From NCBI GenBank assembly GCA_000471925.1, contig CP006667.1, positions 2,356,001 to 2,420,000 on the forward strand: a DNA stretch of 64,000 nucleotides, in the 5' to 3' direction. Origin of the DNA: Ralstonia pickettii DTP0602 (lineage in GTDB: Bacteria > Pseudomonadota > Gammaproteobacteria > Burkholderiales > Burkholderiaceae). Under the pieces are notes generated by a model. It saw nothing but the letters and a program-made list of their open reading frames with translations. It had not been told where the DNA came from and did not search any database. A program made the translations under genes and the position numbers. This document shows, piece by piece, positions 45,238 to 53,440 of the stretch (its first letter is position 1; the number at the start of each line of letters is the position of its first letter).

Positions 45238-46203
45238 ATGCAACGTCGCACCTTCCTGTGCGCCAGCGCGGCCGCACTGGCTGCCCCGCTGGCGCGGGCA
45301 GCCTCGCCGCTGCCGGCCGGACCGATTCGGATCATCGTGGGCTTTCCGCCAGGTGGCGGCACCGATGTGATGGCCCGCGTGATCGCGCAGCATCTGTCGA
45401 CGCTGTGGCAGGTGTCGGTGATCGTCGAGAACCGCCCCGGCGCCGCCGGCGTGGTCGCGGCGGAATACACCGCGCGGCAGGCGCCCGACGGCACCGCGCT
45501 GCTGATGACCAATATCAGCAACCACGCCATCGCGCCCAGCCTGTATCCCAAGCTCGGCTATTCGGTCGAGAAGGACTTCACGCCGATCATGCTGGTCGGG
45601 GTCACGCCCAACCTGTTGATCTGCAACACCGGCGGGCGGGCGCGTTCGGTTGCCGACGTGGTCGCGCTGTGCCGCAGCCAGCCCGGCAAGATCACCTTCG
45701 GCTCGTCCGGCGCGGGCGCGGCACAGCATCTGGCGCTGGAGATGTTCAAGCTGCGTGCCGGCGTGGATGCGCTGCACGTGCCCTATCGCGGCTCGGCGCC
45801 GATGCTGACGGACTTGATCGGCGGCCAGATCGATTTCAGCTTCGAGACCATGACCTCGGCCACGCCGCAGATCCAGGGCGGCAAGGTGGTGGCGATCGCG
45901 CAGACGCGCCCGCGCCGCGCGGCCAGCTATCCCAAGGTGCCGACGCTGGCCGAGTCCGGCTTCCCCGGTTTCGATGCCGGCACGTGGTACGGGTTGGTCG
46001 GCCCCGCCGGCCTGCCGGCGCCAATGGTCGAGCGCATGAATGCGGACATGAACAAGGTGCTGGCGATGCCGGATGTCGCCAGCAAGCTGGCCGGCTTCGG
46101 CGCCGAGGACGGCGGCGGCACGGCGGCGCGCTTTGCGCAGTTCATCGCCACGGAGCGCGTCAAGTGGGCGCGCGTGGTCAAGGACGCCAACGTCAAGGTG
46201 TGA
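45238..46203 (+). CDS. Bug/TctC-family periplasmic solute-binding protein, copy B
   Basis: A 321-residue exported protein. The signal peptide (RRTFLCASAAALAAPLARA) has a twin-arginine-like RR start but is weakly Tat-like. The ligand loop IVGFPPGGGTDVMARVIAQH follows, then ITFGSSGAGAAQHLALEMFK and HVPYRGSAPMLTDLIGG. No TctA/TctB membrane genes are linked. It shares the operon with a TRAP transporter, so two unrelated binding proteins may serve one pathway, or this one may act as a sensor. AAGGAG lies 8 bases from the ATG. Confidence 0.92.
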   Translation: MQRRTFLCASAAALAAPLARAASPLPAGPIRIIVGFPPGGGTDVMARVIAQHLSTLWQVSVIVENRPGAAGVVAAEYTARQAPDGTALLMTNISNHAIAPSLYPKLGYSVEKDFTPIMLVGVTPNLLICNTGGRARSVADVVALCRSQPGKITFGSSGAGAAQHLALEMFKLRAGVDALHVPYRGSAPMLTDLIGGQIDFSFETMTSATPQIQGGKVVAIAQTRPRRAASYPKVPTLAESGFPGFDAGTWYGLVGPAGLPAPMVERMNADMNKVLAMPDVASKLAGFGAEDGGGTAARFAQFIATERVKWARVVKDANVKV

Positions 46204-46204
46204 C

Positions 46205-47395
46205 ATGAATCGACGCATCACGATTGAGGAAACCCTGCCCCGCGACGCGGAGCGCGCCCTGCTGGTCGGGCGTGCCTGGCTGCCTGGCCCGAACGGCGGC
46301 CCCGCCACGGTTGTCGTGCGCGGCGCGGAGCTGTTCGACATCAGCACCACCGCGCCCACCATCGCCGGACTGCTCGCGCTGCCAGACTGCGCCGAACGCG
46401 TGCGCAATGCCACCGGGCCTTCGCTGGGGCCGCTGCAGGACTGGCTCGACGCGACTTGTGCGCATGGCCCGGACCCTGCGCACCGCCACCTGCTGGCGCC
46501 GAACGACCTGCAGGTGGTCAAGGCCGCCGGCGTGACCTTCGCCGCCAGCCTGGTCGAGCGCGTGATCGAGGAGCGGGCACGCGGCGATGCGGCCAGCGCC
46601 GCGGCCGTGCGCGAGAGCGTCAGCGCCATCGTCGGCCCGGGCTTTGCGTCGGTGCGCCCGGGTTCGCCCGAAGCCATGCGCATCAAGGAAGTGCTGGTCG
46701 CCCAGGGGCTGTGGTCGCAATACCTGGAAGTCGGCATCGGCCCGGACGCCGAGATCTTTACCAAGGCGGCGCCGCTGTCGTCGGTGGGGACCGGCGTCGA
46801 CGTCGGCCTGCACCCGCAATCAACCTGGAACAACCCCGAGCCGGAGGTCGTGCTGGCGGTATCCCCGCGCGGTGAGATCGTCGGCGCGGCGCTCGGCAAC
46901 GATGTCAACCTGCGCGACTTCGAGGGCCGCAGCGCGCTGCTGCTGGGCAAGGCCAAGGACAACAACGCGTCGTGCGGCATCGGCCCGTGGATCCGGCTGT
47001 GCGATGCACATTTTGGCATCGACGAGATCGCCCGCACCGAGATCGCCCTGACCATCGAAGGCGAGGATGGCTTCGTGCTGCACGGCGCCAGCGCCATGAC
47101 CCAGATCAGCCGCTCGCCGCAGGAGCTGGTGGCGCACGCGATGGGCGCGCACCACCAGTACCCCGACGGCATGATGCTGTTCTGCGGCACGCTGTTCGCG
47201 CCGGTGCAGGATCGCGACGCGCCGGGCGCCGGCTTCACCCACCATCCGGGCGACCGCGTCAGCATTTCCGCGGCACACCTCGGCGGGCTGGTCAACTGGG
47301 TCGGCAACAGCAACGAACTGCCGCCGTGGACCTTCGGCATCGGCGCATTGATGGCCAACCTGGCCCGGCGTGGCCTGCTGCATCCCCCTCCCTGA
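46205..47395 (+). CDS. Fumarylacetoacetate hydrolase (FAH)-family protein
   Basis: A 396-residue FAH-fold enzyme. The metal-binding acidic pair is in WNNPEPEVVLAVSPRGEI. Core segments are GNDVNLRDFEGRSALLLGKA (20 residues quoted) and WIRLCDAHFGID. The length of almost 400 residues with an extended N-terminal domain is like the 2-keto-3-deoxy-sugar-acid dehydratases (KdaD-type) rather than small FAH hydrolases. The ATG is 1 bp after the stop of the Bug gene, so translation is coupled. Cleavage or dehydration of a 2-oxo acid is the likely chemistry. Confidence 0.86.
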   Translation: MNRRITIEETLPRDAERALLVGRAWLPGPNGGPATVVVRGAELFDISTTAPTIAGLLALPDCAERVRNATGPSLGPLQDWLDATCAHGPDPAHRHLLAPNDLQVVKAAGVTFAASLVERVIEERARGDAASAAAVRESVSAIVGPGFASVRPGSPEAMRIKEVLVAQGLWSQYLEVGIGPDAEIFTKAAPLSSVGTGVDVGLHPQSTWNNPEPEVVLAVSPRGEIVGAALGNDVNLRDFEGRSALLLGKAKDNNASCGIGPWIRLCDAHFGIDEIARTEIALTIEGEDGFVLHGASAMTQISRSPQELVAHAMGAHHQYPDGMMLFCGTLFAPVQDRDAPGAGFTHHPGDRVSISAAHLGGLVNWVGNSNELPPWTFGIGALMANLARRGLLHPPP

Positions 47396-47403
47396 TCCTT
47401 ACT

Positions 47404-47419
47404 TGCCCCGCACGGGGCA
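47404..47419 (+). other. Stem-loop between FAH and TRAP binding-protein genes
   Basis: TGCCCC-gcac-GGGGCA, a perfect 6-bp stem 8 bp after the FAH stop and about 50 bp before the binding-protein start. It may stabilise the downstream message; there is no T-run. Confidence 0.4.
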
Positions 47420-47470
47420 GCACAGAGCCCGGCACACCCGACCGGGCCGCATGACAACCCAGGAGACACC

Positions 47471-48451
47471 ATGAAACACGTTATCCCGCATATCGTGCTG
47501 GCAGCGCTATTGTCCGTCGCCGGCGTGGCCGCCGCGCAGGCACCCGTCAAGCTGCGCTTTGCCCATACCGTTCCGGAATCCGATTCGCAGCACCAGGCCG
47601 CGCTCGCCTTCAGCAAGAAGGTCAAGGAGCGCACCCAGGGCGGGGTCGAGATCCAGGTTTTCGCCAACAGCCAGCTCGGCAACGACACCACGCTGGTCAC
47701 AGGCGTGCGCAGCGGCACCATCGACATCGGTGCTACCGGCAATCCCTTTGTCACCGGGCTGGCGCCGCGCCTGAACGTGCTGGACCTGCCCTACCAGTTC
47801 GAGGATGGTCCGTCGGCCTACAAGGTACTGGACGGCCCGGTCGGCCGCTCGCTGCTGGATGAGCTGGGCGCGCACCGCATCAAGGGCCTGGCCTTCTGGG
47901 AGATCGGCTTCCGCAGCCTCGGCAACAACAAGCGGCCGATCAACAAGGCCGAGGACATCCGCGGCCTGAAGATCCGCACCACGCCCAACCCGTCGCATAT
48001 CAAGGCCTTCCAGCTGCTGGGCGCGAGCCCGCAGCCGATGCCGTTCGCCGAGGTTTTCGGCGCACTGGAATCCGGCGCGGTCGACGGCCAGGAGAACCCG
48101 CCCACGCTGATGGTGTCATCCAAGATGTACGAGGTGCAGAAGTACGTCTCGATGACGCGCCACGCCTATACCGCGCTGGTGGTGCTGATGAACAAGGCGA
48201 AATTCGATTCACTCAAGCCTGAGTACCAGAAGGTGCTGCTGGAAGAAGCCGCGGCCGCTGCCACCTACCAGCGCAAGCTCAATGCCGACAACGAAGCCGC
48301 CGCGATCGCTACGTTGCGCGCCAAGGGCGTGCAGGTCAACGAGCATCCCGACAACGCCGGCATCCGCAAGGTGGTGCGCGAGGAAACGCGCCAGCTGTTC
48401 GTGCAGAAGAACGGCGACGCCGTGCTGCGCGCCATGGACGCCCAGCGGTAG
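47471..48451 (+). CDS. TRAP transporter periplasmic binding protein (DctP-type)
   Basis: A 326-residue exported binding protein. The signal peptide is about residues 1-22 (VLAALLSVAGVAAAQA). The DctP signatures follow: KLRFAHTVPESDSQHQAAL, VKERTQGGVEIQVFANSQLG, RGLKIRTTPNPSHIKAFQLL and FGALESGAVDGQENPP. The conserved arginine (RTTPN) usually clamps a carboxylate, so an organic acid ligand is likely. AGGAGACACC precedes the ATG. The membrane subunits lie downstream (49426 and 49943) with an amidohydrolase inserted between, an arrangement that ties uptake to the enzyme. Confidence 0.94.
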   Translation: MKHVIPHIVLAALLSVAGVAAAQAPVKLRFAHTVPESDSQHQAALAFSKKVKERTQGGVEIQVFANSQLGNDTTLVTGVRSGTIDIGATGNPFVTGLAPRLNVLDLPYQFEDGPSAYKVLDGPVGRSLLDELGAHRIKGLAFWEIGFRSLGNNKRPINKAEDIRGLKIRTTPNPSHIKAFQLLGASPQPMPFAEVFGALESGAVDGQENPPTLMVSSKMYEVQKYVSMTRHAYTALVVLMNKAKFDSLKPEYQKVLLEEAAAAATYQRKLNADNEAAAIATLRAKGVQVNEHPDNAGIRKVVREETRQLFVQKNGDAVLRAMDAQR

Positions 48452-48463
48452 GAGAACCACGCC

Positions 48464-49396
48464 ATGCCCGCCATGCCCACCGCCATCATCGATGCCCACC
48501 ACCACCTGTGGCGGCTCGGCCCGGCGCGCCATCCCTGGCTGCAGGAAGGGTACGACCCTGCCGCCTTCTTTCTCGGCGACTACGCCACGCTGCGGCAGGA
48601 CTTCAATCCGCGAGACTACCTGCGGCAGTGGGATGGGCTGCACCTGGCCGCCAGCGTGCATGTCGAAGCCGAACGGCACGCCGACGAGTCGGTGGCCGAG
48701 ACCGCGTGGCTGCATCAGGTCCACGCTCGCCACGGCTTTCCCAATGCGGTCGTGGCGCATGCCGATTTCAACAGCGACACGCTGGCGGCGCAGCTGCGCG
48801 CGCACCAGGCTTTTCCTCTGGTGCGGGGCGTAAGGTGCAAGCCGCGCACCAGCCGCACCCCCGATGGCAGCGTGCACGGGCAGCCCGGCACGCTCCAGGA
48901 CCCGCGCTGGCTGGCCGGCCTGCAGCGGCTGGCCGAGCATGGCCTGGCGTGGGACCTGCGCGTGCCGTGGTGGCACCTTGAGGAAGCCGCGGAGGCGATC
49001 GCGGCCGTGCCGGGGCTCGCCGTGGTGGTCGAGCACACCGGCCTGCCGTGGGACCGCTCGGAAGCGGGCCTGGCCGCCTGGCGCCGCGGACTTGCGGCGC
49101 TGGCCAGCCTGCCCGGCGTGCACCTGAAGCTGTCCGAGTTCGGCCTGCCCGGCACCGGGTGGGACCGCGCCGGCAATGTCGGCGTGATCCGCCAGGCGCT
49201 GGAGATCTTCGGCTGGCAGCGCTGCATGTTCGCCAGCAACCTGCCGGTCTCCGGCCTGCGCGCGTCGCTGCACGAAATCGTCAATACCGTGGCCGCCGGG
49301 CTGGAAGGCCTGCCCGACGCCGCCGCACAAGCGGTGTGGCACGACAACGCCATGCGCTTTTACCGGATCGAGGCGCCCGCAGCCAGCCTGCGCTGA
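48464..49396 (+). CDS. COG3618 amidohydrolase-family metal-dependent hydrolase, copy B
   Basis: A 310-residue paralogue of the protein at 39723-40640. The metal motif IIDAHHHLWRLG and HPWLQEGYDP are intact. VHVEAERHADESVAETAWLH, VVVEHTGLPWDRSEAGL and CMFASNLPVSGLR follow the same layout as copy A. The start has a good AGGAG site, 12 bp after the TRAP binding-protein stop. It is lodged between the binding protein and the permease subunits. Lactone or amide ring opening is the family expectation. Two copies in opposed operons suggest either two substrates or successive steps. Confidence 0.88.
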   Translation: MPAMPTAIIDAHHHLWRLGPARHPWLQEGYDPAAFFLGDYATLRQDFNPRDYLRQWDGLHLAASVHVEAERHADESVAETAWLHQVHARHGFPNAVVAHADFNSDTLAAQLRAHQAFPLVRGVRCKPRTSRTPDGSVHGQPGTLQDPRWLAGLQRLAEHGLAWDLRVPWWHLEEAAEAIAAVPGLAVVVEHTGLPWDRSEAGLAAWRRGLAALASLPGVHLKLSEFGLPGTGWDRAGNVGVIRQALEIFGWQRCMFASNLPVSGLRASLHEIVNTVAAGLEGLPDAAAQAVWHDNAMRFYRIEAPAASLR

Positions 49397-49425
49397 CGCC
49401 CCCGTCCAACCAGGAGTTCCCAATC

Positions 49426-49926
49426 ATGAACCGCATTACGCTCCGCCTGGCCCAGGGCGCCATGGTTGCCATGATGGCCACCATGATCGTGCTGGTCTTC
49501 GGCAACGTGGTCCTGCGCTACGTCTTCAATTCCGGCATTGCCTTCTCCGAAGAAGCCTCGCGCTTTGTCTTCATGTGGCTGACGCTGACCGGCGCGCTGC
49601 TGGTGATGCACGACAAGGCCCACCTCGGCATGTCCACCGTGGTCTCGCGCCTGGGCGAAAACGGCCAGCGCGCCTGCCGCCTGCTAGCCGATGCCGGCGC
49701 GCTGGGCTGCTGCCTGCTGCTGGCGCACGGCGCCTGGCAACTGGTAACGATCGGCATGGACGACCGTGCCCCCGTCACCGGCGTGCCGCTGGGCGTGGTC
49801 TACGCCTGCCTGCTGGTATGCAGCGTCGGCATGGCGGCGATGCTGCTGCACGGGTTGTGGCGGCTGGTCAGCGGCCGCATGCCGCAGCACGAACTGGTGC
49901 CGCAGTCCGGCGCCACCGGCGAATAA
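49426..49926 (+). CDS. TRAP transporter small permease subunit (DctQ-type)
   Basis: A 166-residue protein with four membrane helices. The DctQ features are NVVLRYVFNSGIAFSEEASRF (in part) and FMWLTLTGALLVMHDKAHLGM, in which the glutamates and HLGM segment are characteristic. The last helices are separated by a short loop (DDRAPVTGVPLG). It forms the membrane complex with the large subunit 16 bp downstream and takes solute from the DctP-type protein. AGGAG stands before the ATG. The substrate is not coded in the sequence. Confidence 0.93.
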   Translation: MNRITLRLAQGAMVAMMATMIVLVFGNVVLRYVFNSGIAFSEEASRFVFMWLTLTGALLVMHDKAHLGMSTVVSRLGENGQRACRLLADAGALGCCLLLAHGAWQLVTIGMDDRAPVTGVPLGVVYACLLVCSVGMAAMLLHGLWRLVSGRMPQHELVPQSGATGE

Positions 49927-49942
49927 GCGCAAGGAATCCATC

Positions 49943-51220
49943 ATGACCATCTTTGTCTTTGTCGGCTCGCTGCTGGGCGCGATGTCGCTCGGCATGCCCA
50001 TCGCCTTTGCGCTGCTCGCTTCCGGTGTCGCGCTGATGCTGCACCTGGGCAATTTCGATACGCAGATCCTCGCGCAGAACATGCTGGAGGGCGTCAACAA
50101 CTATCCGCTGATGGCGGTGCCGTTCTTCATGCTCGCCGGCGAGCTGATGAACGCCGGCGGGCTGTCGCAACGCATCGTGCGCGTGGCCGACGCGGCGGTC
50201 GGGCATGTGCGCGGCGGGCTGGGCTACGTGGCGATCATCGCGGCCACGGTGGTGGCCAGCATCTCCGGCTCGGCCGTTGCCGATACCGCCGCCGTCGCCG
50301 CGCTGCTGATCCCGATGATGCGCAACGCCGGCTACAACGTGCCGCGCGCCGCGGGGCTGATCGCCGCGGGCGGCATTATCGCGCCGGTGATCCCGCCGTC
50401 GATCGCCATCGTCGTGTTCGGCGTGGTGGCGCAGGTGTCGATCACCAAGCTGTTCCTGGCCGGCATCGCGCCCGGCGCGATGATGGCGCTGACGCTCGCC
50501 GTGACCTGGCACTTCTGCGCGCGCAAGGAGAAGCTGGCGCCGGTGGAGCCGTTCAGTGCGCGCCGCCTCGCCAAGGCCGCGCTCGATGGCGTGTGGGCGC
50601 TGGTGCTGCCGGTGGTGATCATCGGCGGCATGAAGATCGGCGCCTTCACGCCGACCGAGGCCGCCGTGGTGGCGGTGGTCTACGCCATCGTCGTCGGCCG
50701 CTTCGTCTACGGCGAGCTGAAGCTGCGTGCCCTGCCCGGGCTGATCGTCACCGCGGCCAAGACCTCCAGCACGGTGCTGTTCCTGGTGGCGTGCGCGCTG
50801 GTCTCGGCATGGCTGATCACCATCGCCAATATCCCGGCGCAGGTAACCGACCTGCTCGAGCCCTTCATCGACAACAAGATCCTGCTGATGTTCGTCATCA
50901 TGATCCTGGTGATCGTGGTGGGCACCGCGCTCGACCTGATGCCGACGGTGCTGATCATGACGCCGATCCTGATGCCCGTGATCACCAAGGCCGGCATCGA
51001 TCCGGTGTACTTCGGCGTGATGTTCGTGCTCAACAACGCCATCGGCCTGCTGACGCCGCCAGTCGGCACGGTCCTCAACGTGGTGGCCGGCACTTCGCGC
51101 TGCAGCCTGGACAGCGTGATCGGCGGGGTCTGGCCCTTCCTGCTGAGCCTGACAGCGCTGATGTTCCTGTTCGTGCTGTTCCCGCAGTTGTTCCTCGTGC
51201 CGGCCGCGTGGCTGCACTGA
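49943..51220 (+). CDS. TRAP transporter large permease subunit (DctM-type)
   Basis: A 425-residue, roughly 12-helix inner-membrane carrier of the DctM family, driven by the sodium gradient in characterised members. Marks are GMPIAFALLASGVALML, NYPLMAVPFFMLAGELMN, ASISGSAVADTAAVAALLIP and AGGIIAPVIPPSIAIVVFG, then NNAIGLLTPPVGTVLNV. AAGGAA lies before the ATG. It completes the P-(amidohydrolase)-Q-M set. The match to family length and motifs is full, so a working transporter is expected. Confidence 0.95.
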   Translation: MTIFVFVGSLLGAMSLGMPIAFALLASGVALMLHLGNFDTQILAQNMLEGVNNYPLMAVPFFMLAGELMNAGGLSQRIVRVADAAVGHVRGGLGYVAIIAATVVASISGSAVADTAAVAALLIPMMRNAGYNVPRAAGLIAAGGIIAPVIPPSIAIVVFGVVAQVSITKLFLAGIAPGAMMALTLAVTWHFCARKEKLAPVEPFSARRLAKAALDGVWALVLPVVIIGGMKIGAFTPTEAAVVAVVYAIVVGRFVYGELKLRALPGLIVTAAKTSSTVLFLVACALVSAWLITIANIPAQVTDLLEPFIDNKILLMFVIMILVIVVGTALDLMPTVLIMTPILMPVITKAGIDPVYFGVMFVLNNAIGLLTPPVGTVLNVVAGTSRCSLDSVIGGVWPFLLSLTALMFLFVLFPQLFLVPAAWLH

Positions 51221-51254
51221 GCCGCCACGCCGTTCCTTATCCACACAACACACC

Positions 51255-52412
51255 ATGTCGTCCATCAACGAGATCGAGGACCTGCGCCGGCTCGCCCGGC
51301 AGCGCGTGCCGCGCATGTTCTATGAGTACGCCGACTCCGGTTCGTGGACCGAATCCACCTACCGCGCCAACCAGCATGCGTTCGGCCGCATCCTGCTGCG
51401 CCAGCGCGTGGCCGTGGATATCGGCGAGCGCCGCATTGCCACGCAGATGCTGGGCCAGGAGGTGGCCATGCCGGTGGCGATCGCCCCCACCGGGCTGGCC
51501 GGCATGCAGCATGCCGACGGCGAGATCCTGGCCGCCCGCGCCGCGCGCGATTTCGGGGTGCCGTTCACGCTGTCGACCGTCAGCATCTGCTCGATCGAAG
51601 ACGTGGCCGAGGCCACCGGCGGGCATCCGTTCTGGTTCCAGCTCTACGTGATGCGCGACCGCGCCTTCGTCGAGCGGCTGATGGACCGCGCCCGCGCCGC
51701 CGGCTGCCCGGCGCTGGTGCTGACGCTGGACCTGCCGGTCAGCGCGCAGCGCCACAAGGACCTGCGCAACGGCCTGTCGGCGCCGCCGCGGCTGACGCCG
51801 TGGAACCTGCTCAACATGATGGGCAAGCCGCGCTGGTGCCTGGGCATGCTGGGCACGCGCCGGCGCACCTTCGGCAACATCATCGGGCATGTGCAGGGCG
51901 TCGACGACATGAGCTCGCTGGCCGACTGGTCCAGCCGCCAGTATGACCCGACGCTGAACTGGGACGACGTGGCATGGATCCGCCGCCGCTGGCCCGGCAA
52001 GCTGGTGCTCAAGGGCATCCAGGACGTCGCGGATGCGCGCCTGGCGTGCCAGTCGGGAGCGGATGCGCTGATCGTGTCGAACCACGGCGGGCGCCAGCTC
52101 GACGGCGCGCCGGCATCGATCCGCGCGCTGCCCGCCATCGCCGAGGCCGTGGGCGACCGCATCGAAGTCCATATGGACGGCGGCATCCGCTCCGGGCAGG
52201 ACGTGCTCAAGGCGGTCGCGCTCGGCGCCAGGGGCGTCTATATCGGCCGCTCGATGCTGTATGGCCTGGGCGCCATGGGCCAGGCTGGCGTGACGCGCGC
52301 GCTGGAGATCATCCGCAAGGAACTGGATCTGACCATGGCCTTCTGCGGCCACACCGACATCCGCGCGGTCGGCAAGGACATCCTGCTGTCGCCACATCCG
52401 CCCGCTTCGTAA
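51255..52412 (+). CDS. FMN-dependent alpha-hydroxy-acid oxidase/dehydrogenase (LldD-like)
   Basis: A 385-residue TIM-barrel flavoenzyme that oxidises a 2-hydroxy acid to the 2-oxo acid. Visible are MFYEYADSGSWTEST, IAPTGLAGMQHADGE, QLYVMRD and the active-site SNHGGRQLDGAPAS, with the catalytic His and Arg. DGGIRSGQDVLKA and GARGVYIGRSMLYGLGA hold the FMN phosphate. The length is standard. No strong ribosome site is visible 35 bp after the DctM stop. Its product, a 2-oxo acid, could be the substrate of the FAH-family enzyme of the same operon; this link is inference. Confidence 0.92.
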   Translation: MSSINEIEDLRRLARQRVPRMFYEYADSGSWTESTYRANQHAFGRILLRQRVAVDIGERRIATQMLGQEVAMPVAIAPTGLAGMQHADGEILAARAARDFGVPFTLSTVSICSIEDVAEATGGHPFWFQLYVMRDRAFVERLMDRARAAGCPALVLTLDLPVSAQRHKDLRNGLSAPPRLTPWNLLNMMGKPRWCLGMLGTRRRTFGNIIGHVQGVDDMSSLADWSSRQYDPTLNWDDVAWIRRRWPGKLVLKGIQDVADARLACQSGADALIVSNHGGRQLDGAPASIRALPAIAEAVGDRIEVHMDGGIRSGQDVLKAVALGARGVYIGRSMLYGLGAMGQAGVTRALEIIRKELDLTMAFCGHTDIRAVGKDILLSPHPPAS

Positions 52413-52476
52413 TCCTCGTAGTCCGCTTGTCGTAGCCACAAACCCAACCACAAACAAACCCGTCAGGAGACAACCA

Positions 52477-53085
52477 ATGATCTTTCGCACAACCCTGCGC
52501 GCCCGCCAGGCGCTCGCCATGCTCGCAGCCGGCACCGCCTTCGGCGCCGCCGCCCTGATGCCCGCGCCCGCCGCGGCGCAGCAGGCCCCGTCCGCCGAAT
52601 GCAAGGCGGCACTGGACGCCCGCGCCCAGAACACCAACTATCCGCGCGACAGCGTGCCGCGCTACATCAAGACGCCCACCGGCTACCTGCTGGTGCTGCG
52701 CATGGGCGACAACGTCTTCGAGCAGATCGAAGCCTTCGCCATCTGCGAGAAGGTGCCAAGCGCCAGCCTGTCCGCCATCGGCTTCGCCAATGTCACATTC
52801 GGCTTCTGGGATGCGGGGAAGAAGCAGTTCAACCCGCGCACCTTCCGCAATGTCGAGATGGCCAGCATCGTCGGCAGCCTGGCATGGAAGGAAGGCAAAC
52901 CCTCGATCCATGCGCATGGCGTTGCGGGAGACAGCAGCTTCGATACCTACGGCGGCCATATCCTGTCGATGGAAGTCGGCACGGGATCGCTGGAAGTGAC
53001 GGTGACGACATATCCGCAGCAACTGGAACGCGGCATCGACCCGAAGATCGGCGCCAACGTGCTGGGATTGCGCGATAGCCACTAA
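52477..53085 (+). CDS. Exported DUF296/PPC-domain protein
   Basis: A 202-residue protein. A clear signal peptide ends near residue 34 (LMPAPAAAQQ). The mature part has the PPC (DUF296) pattern: GYLLVLRMGDNVFEQIEAFA, ASLSAIGFANVTFGFWDAG, a central MASIVGSLAWKEGKPSIHAHG and GGHILSMEVGTGSLEVTV. The HAHG pair matches the metal site of bacterial single-domain PPC proteins. In plants the domain occurs with AT-hook DNA binding, but here the protein is periplasmic and lacks AT hooks. GGAGACAACC precedes the ATG. It follows the catabolic operon; the function is unknown. Confidence 0.85.
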   Translation: MIFRTTLRARQALAMLAAGTAFGAAALMPAPAAAQQAPSAECKAALDARAQNTNYPRDSVPRYIKTPTGYLLVLRMGDNVFEQIEAFAICEKVPSASLSAIGFANVTFGFWDAGKKQFNPRTFRNVEMASIVGSLAWKEGKPSIHAHGVAGDSSFDTYGGHILSMEVGTGSLEVTVTTYPQQLERGIDPKIGANVLGLRDSH

Positions 53086-53101
53086 GAGGAGACGGGATTG
53101 A

Positions 53102-53132
53102 GGGGTGGGCCGATGGCGGTCGGCCCCACCCC
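53102..53132 (+). terminator. Long imperfect stem-loop after the DUF296 gene
   Basis: GGGGTGGGCCGA (53102-53113) pairs with TCGGCCCCACCCC (53120-53132) with a single-base bulge and a 6-base loop. No T-run follows; TATAAT at 53134-53139 directly abuts and may be a -10 element for the next gene. Confidence 0.5.
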
Positions 53133-53173
53133 GTATAATGAGCCCCCGTTTCACCCCGACCTCATCCGCCACC

Positions 53174-53425
53174 ATGCCGCAGTTCCCCGAATCCGCCCCG
53201 TTCCGCCCTGAACCGGACACCGGCTCCACGGATTCCACGCTGTCCGAGGGCCCGGACAGCCCCTGCATCGGCATCTGCTCGACGCTGTTCGATGAAATCT
53301 GCCAGGGCTGCGGCCGCACCGCGGCCGAGGTCAGCAACTGGGTGTTCTTCAGCGATGAAGAGAAGCAGGTGGTGTGGGAGCGCATCACCCGCGAAGGCAC
53401 TGCCAAGCGGTTCCGGCAGGGCTGA
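53174..53425 (+). CDS. DUF1289 family protein
   Basis: An 83-residue protein. The DUF1289 core is SPCIGICSTLFDEICQGCGR, with four cysteines in a C-x3-C...C-x2-C pattern that is consistent with metal or Fe-S binding, followed by TAAEVSNWVFFSDEEK. The first 30 residues are Pro/Ser-rich and variable. A TATAAT lies 35 bp upstream of the ATG at 53174, but no matching -35 was found. The family has no established function. It converges on the MOSC gene, with 15 bp between. Confidence 0.86.
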   Translation: MPQFPESAPFRPEPDTGSTDSTLSEGPDSPCIGICSTLFDEICQGCGRTAAEVSNWVFFSDEEKQVVWERITREGTAKRFRQG

Positions 53426-53440
53426 TACGCCTGGCGGCGG

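Noticed and set aside
45163..47754. Long minus-strand open frame across the Bug and FAH genes
   Set aside because: It spans two well-supported genes and their junction, and has shadow composition.
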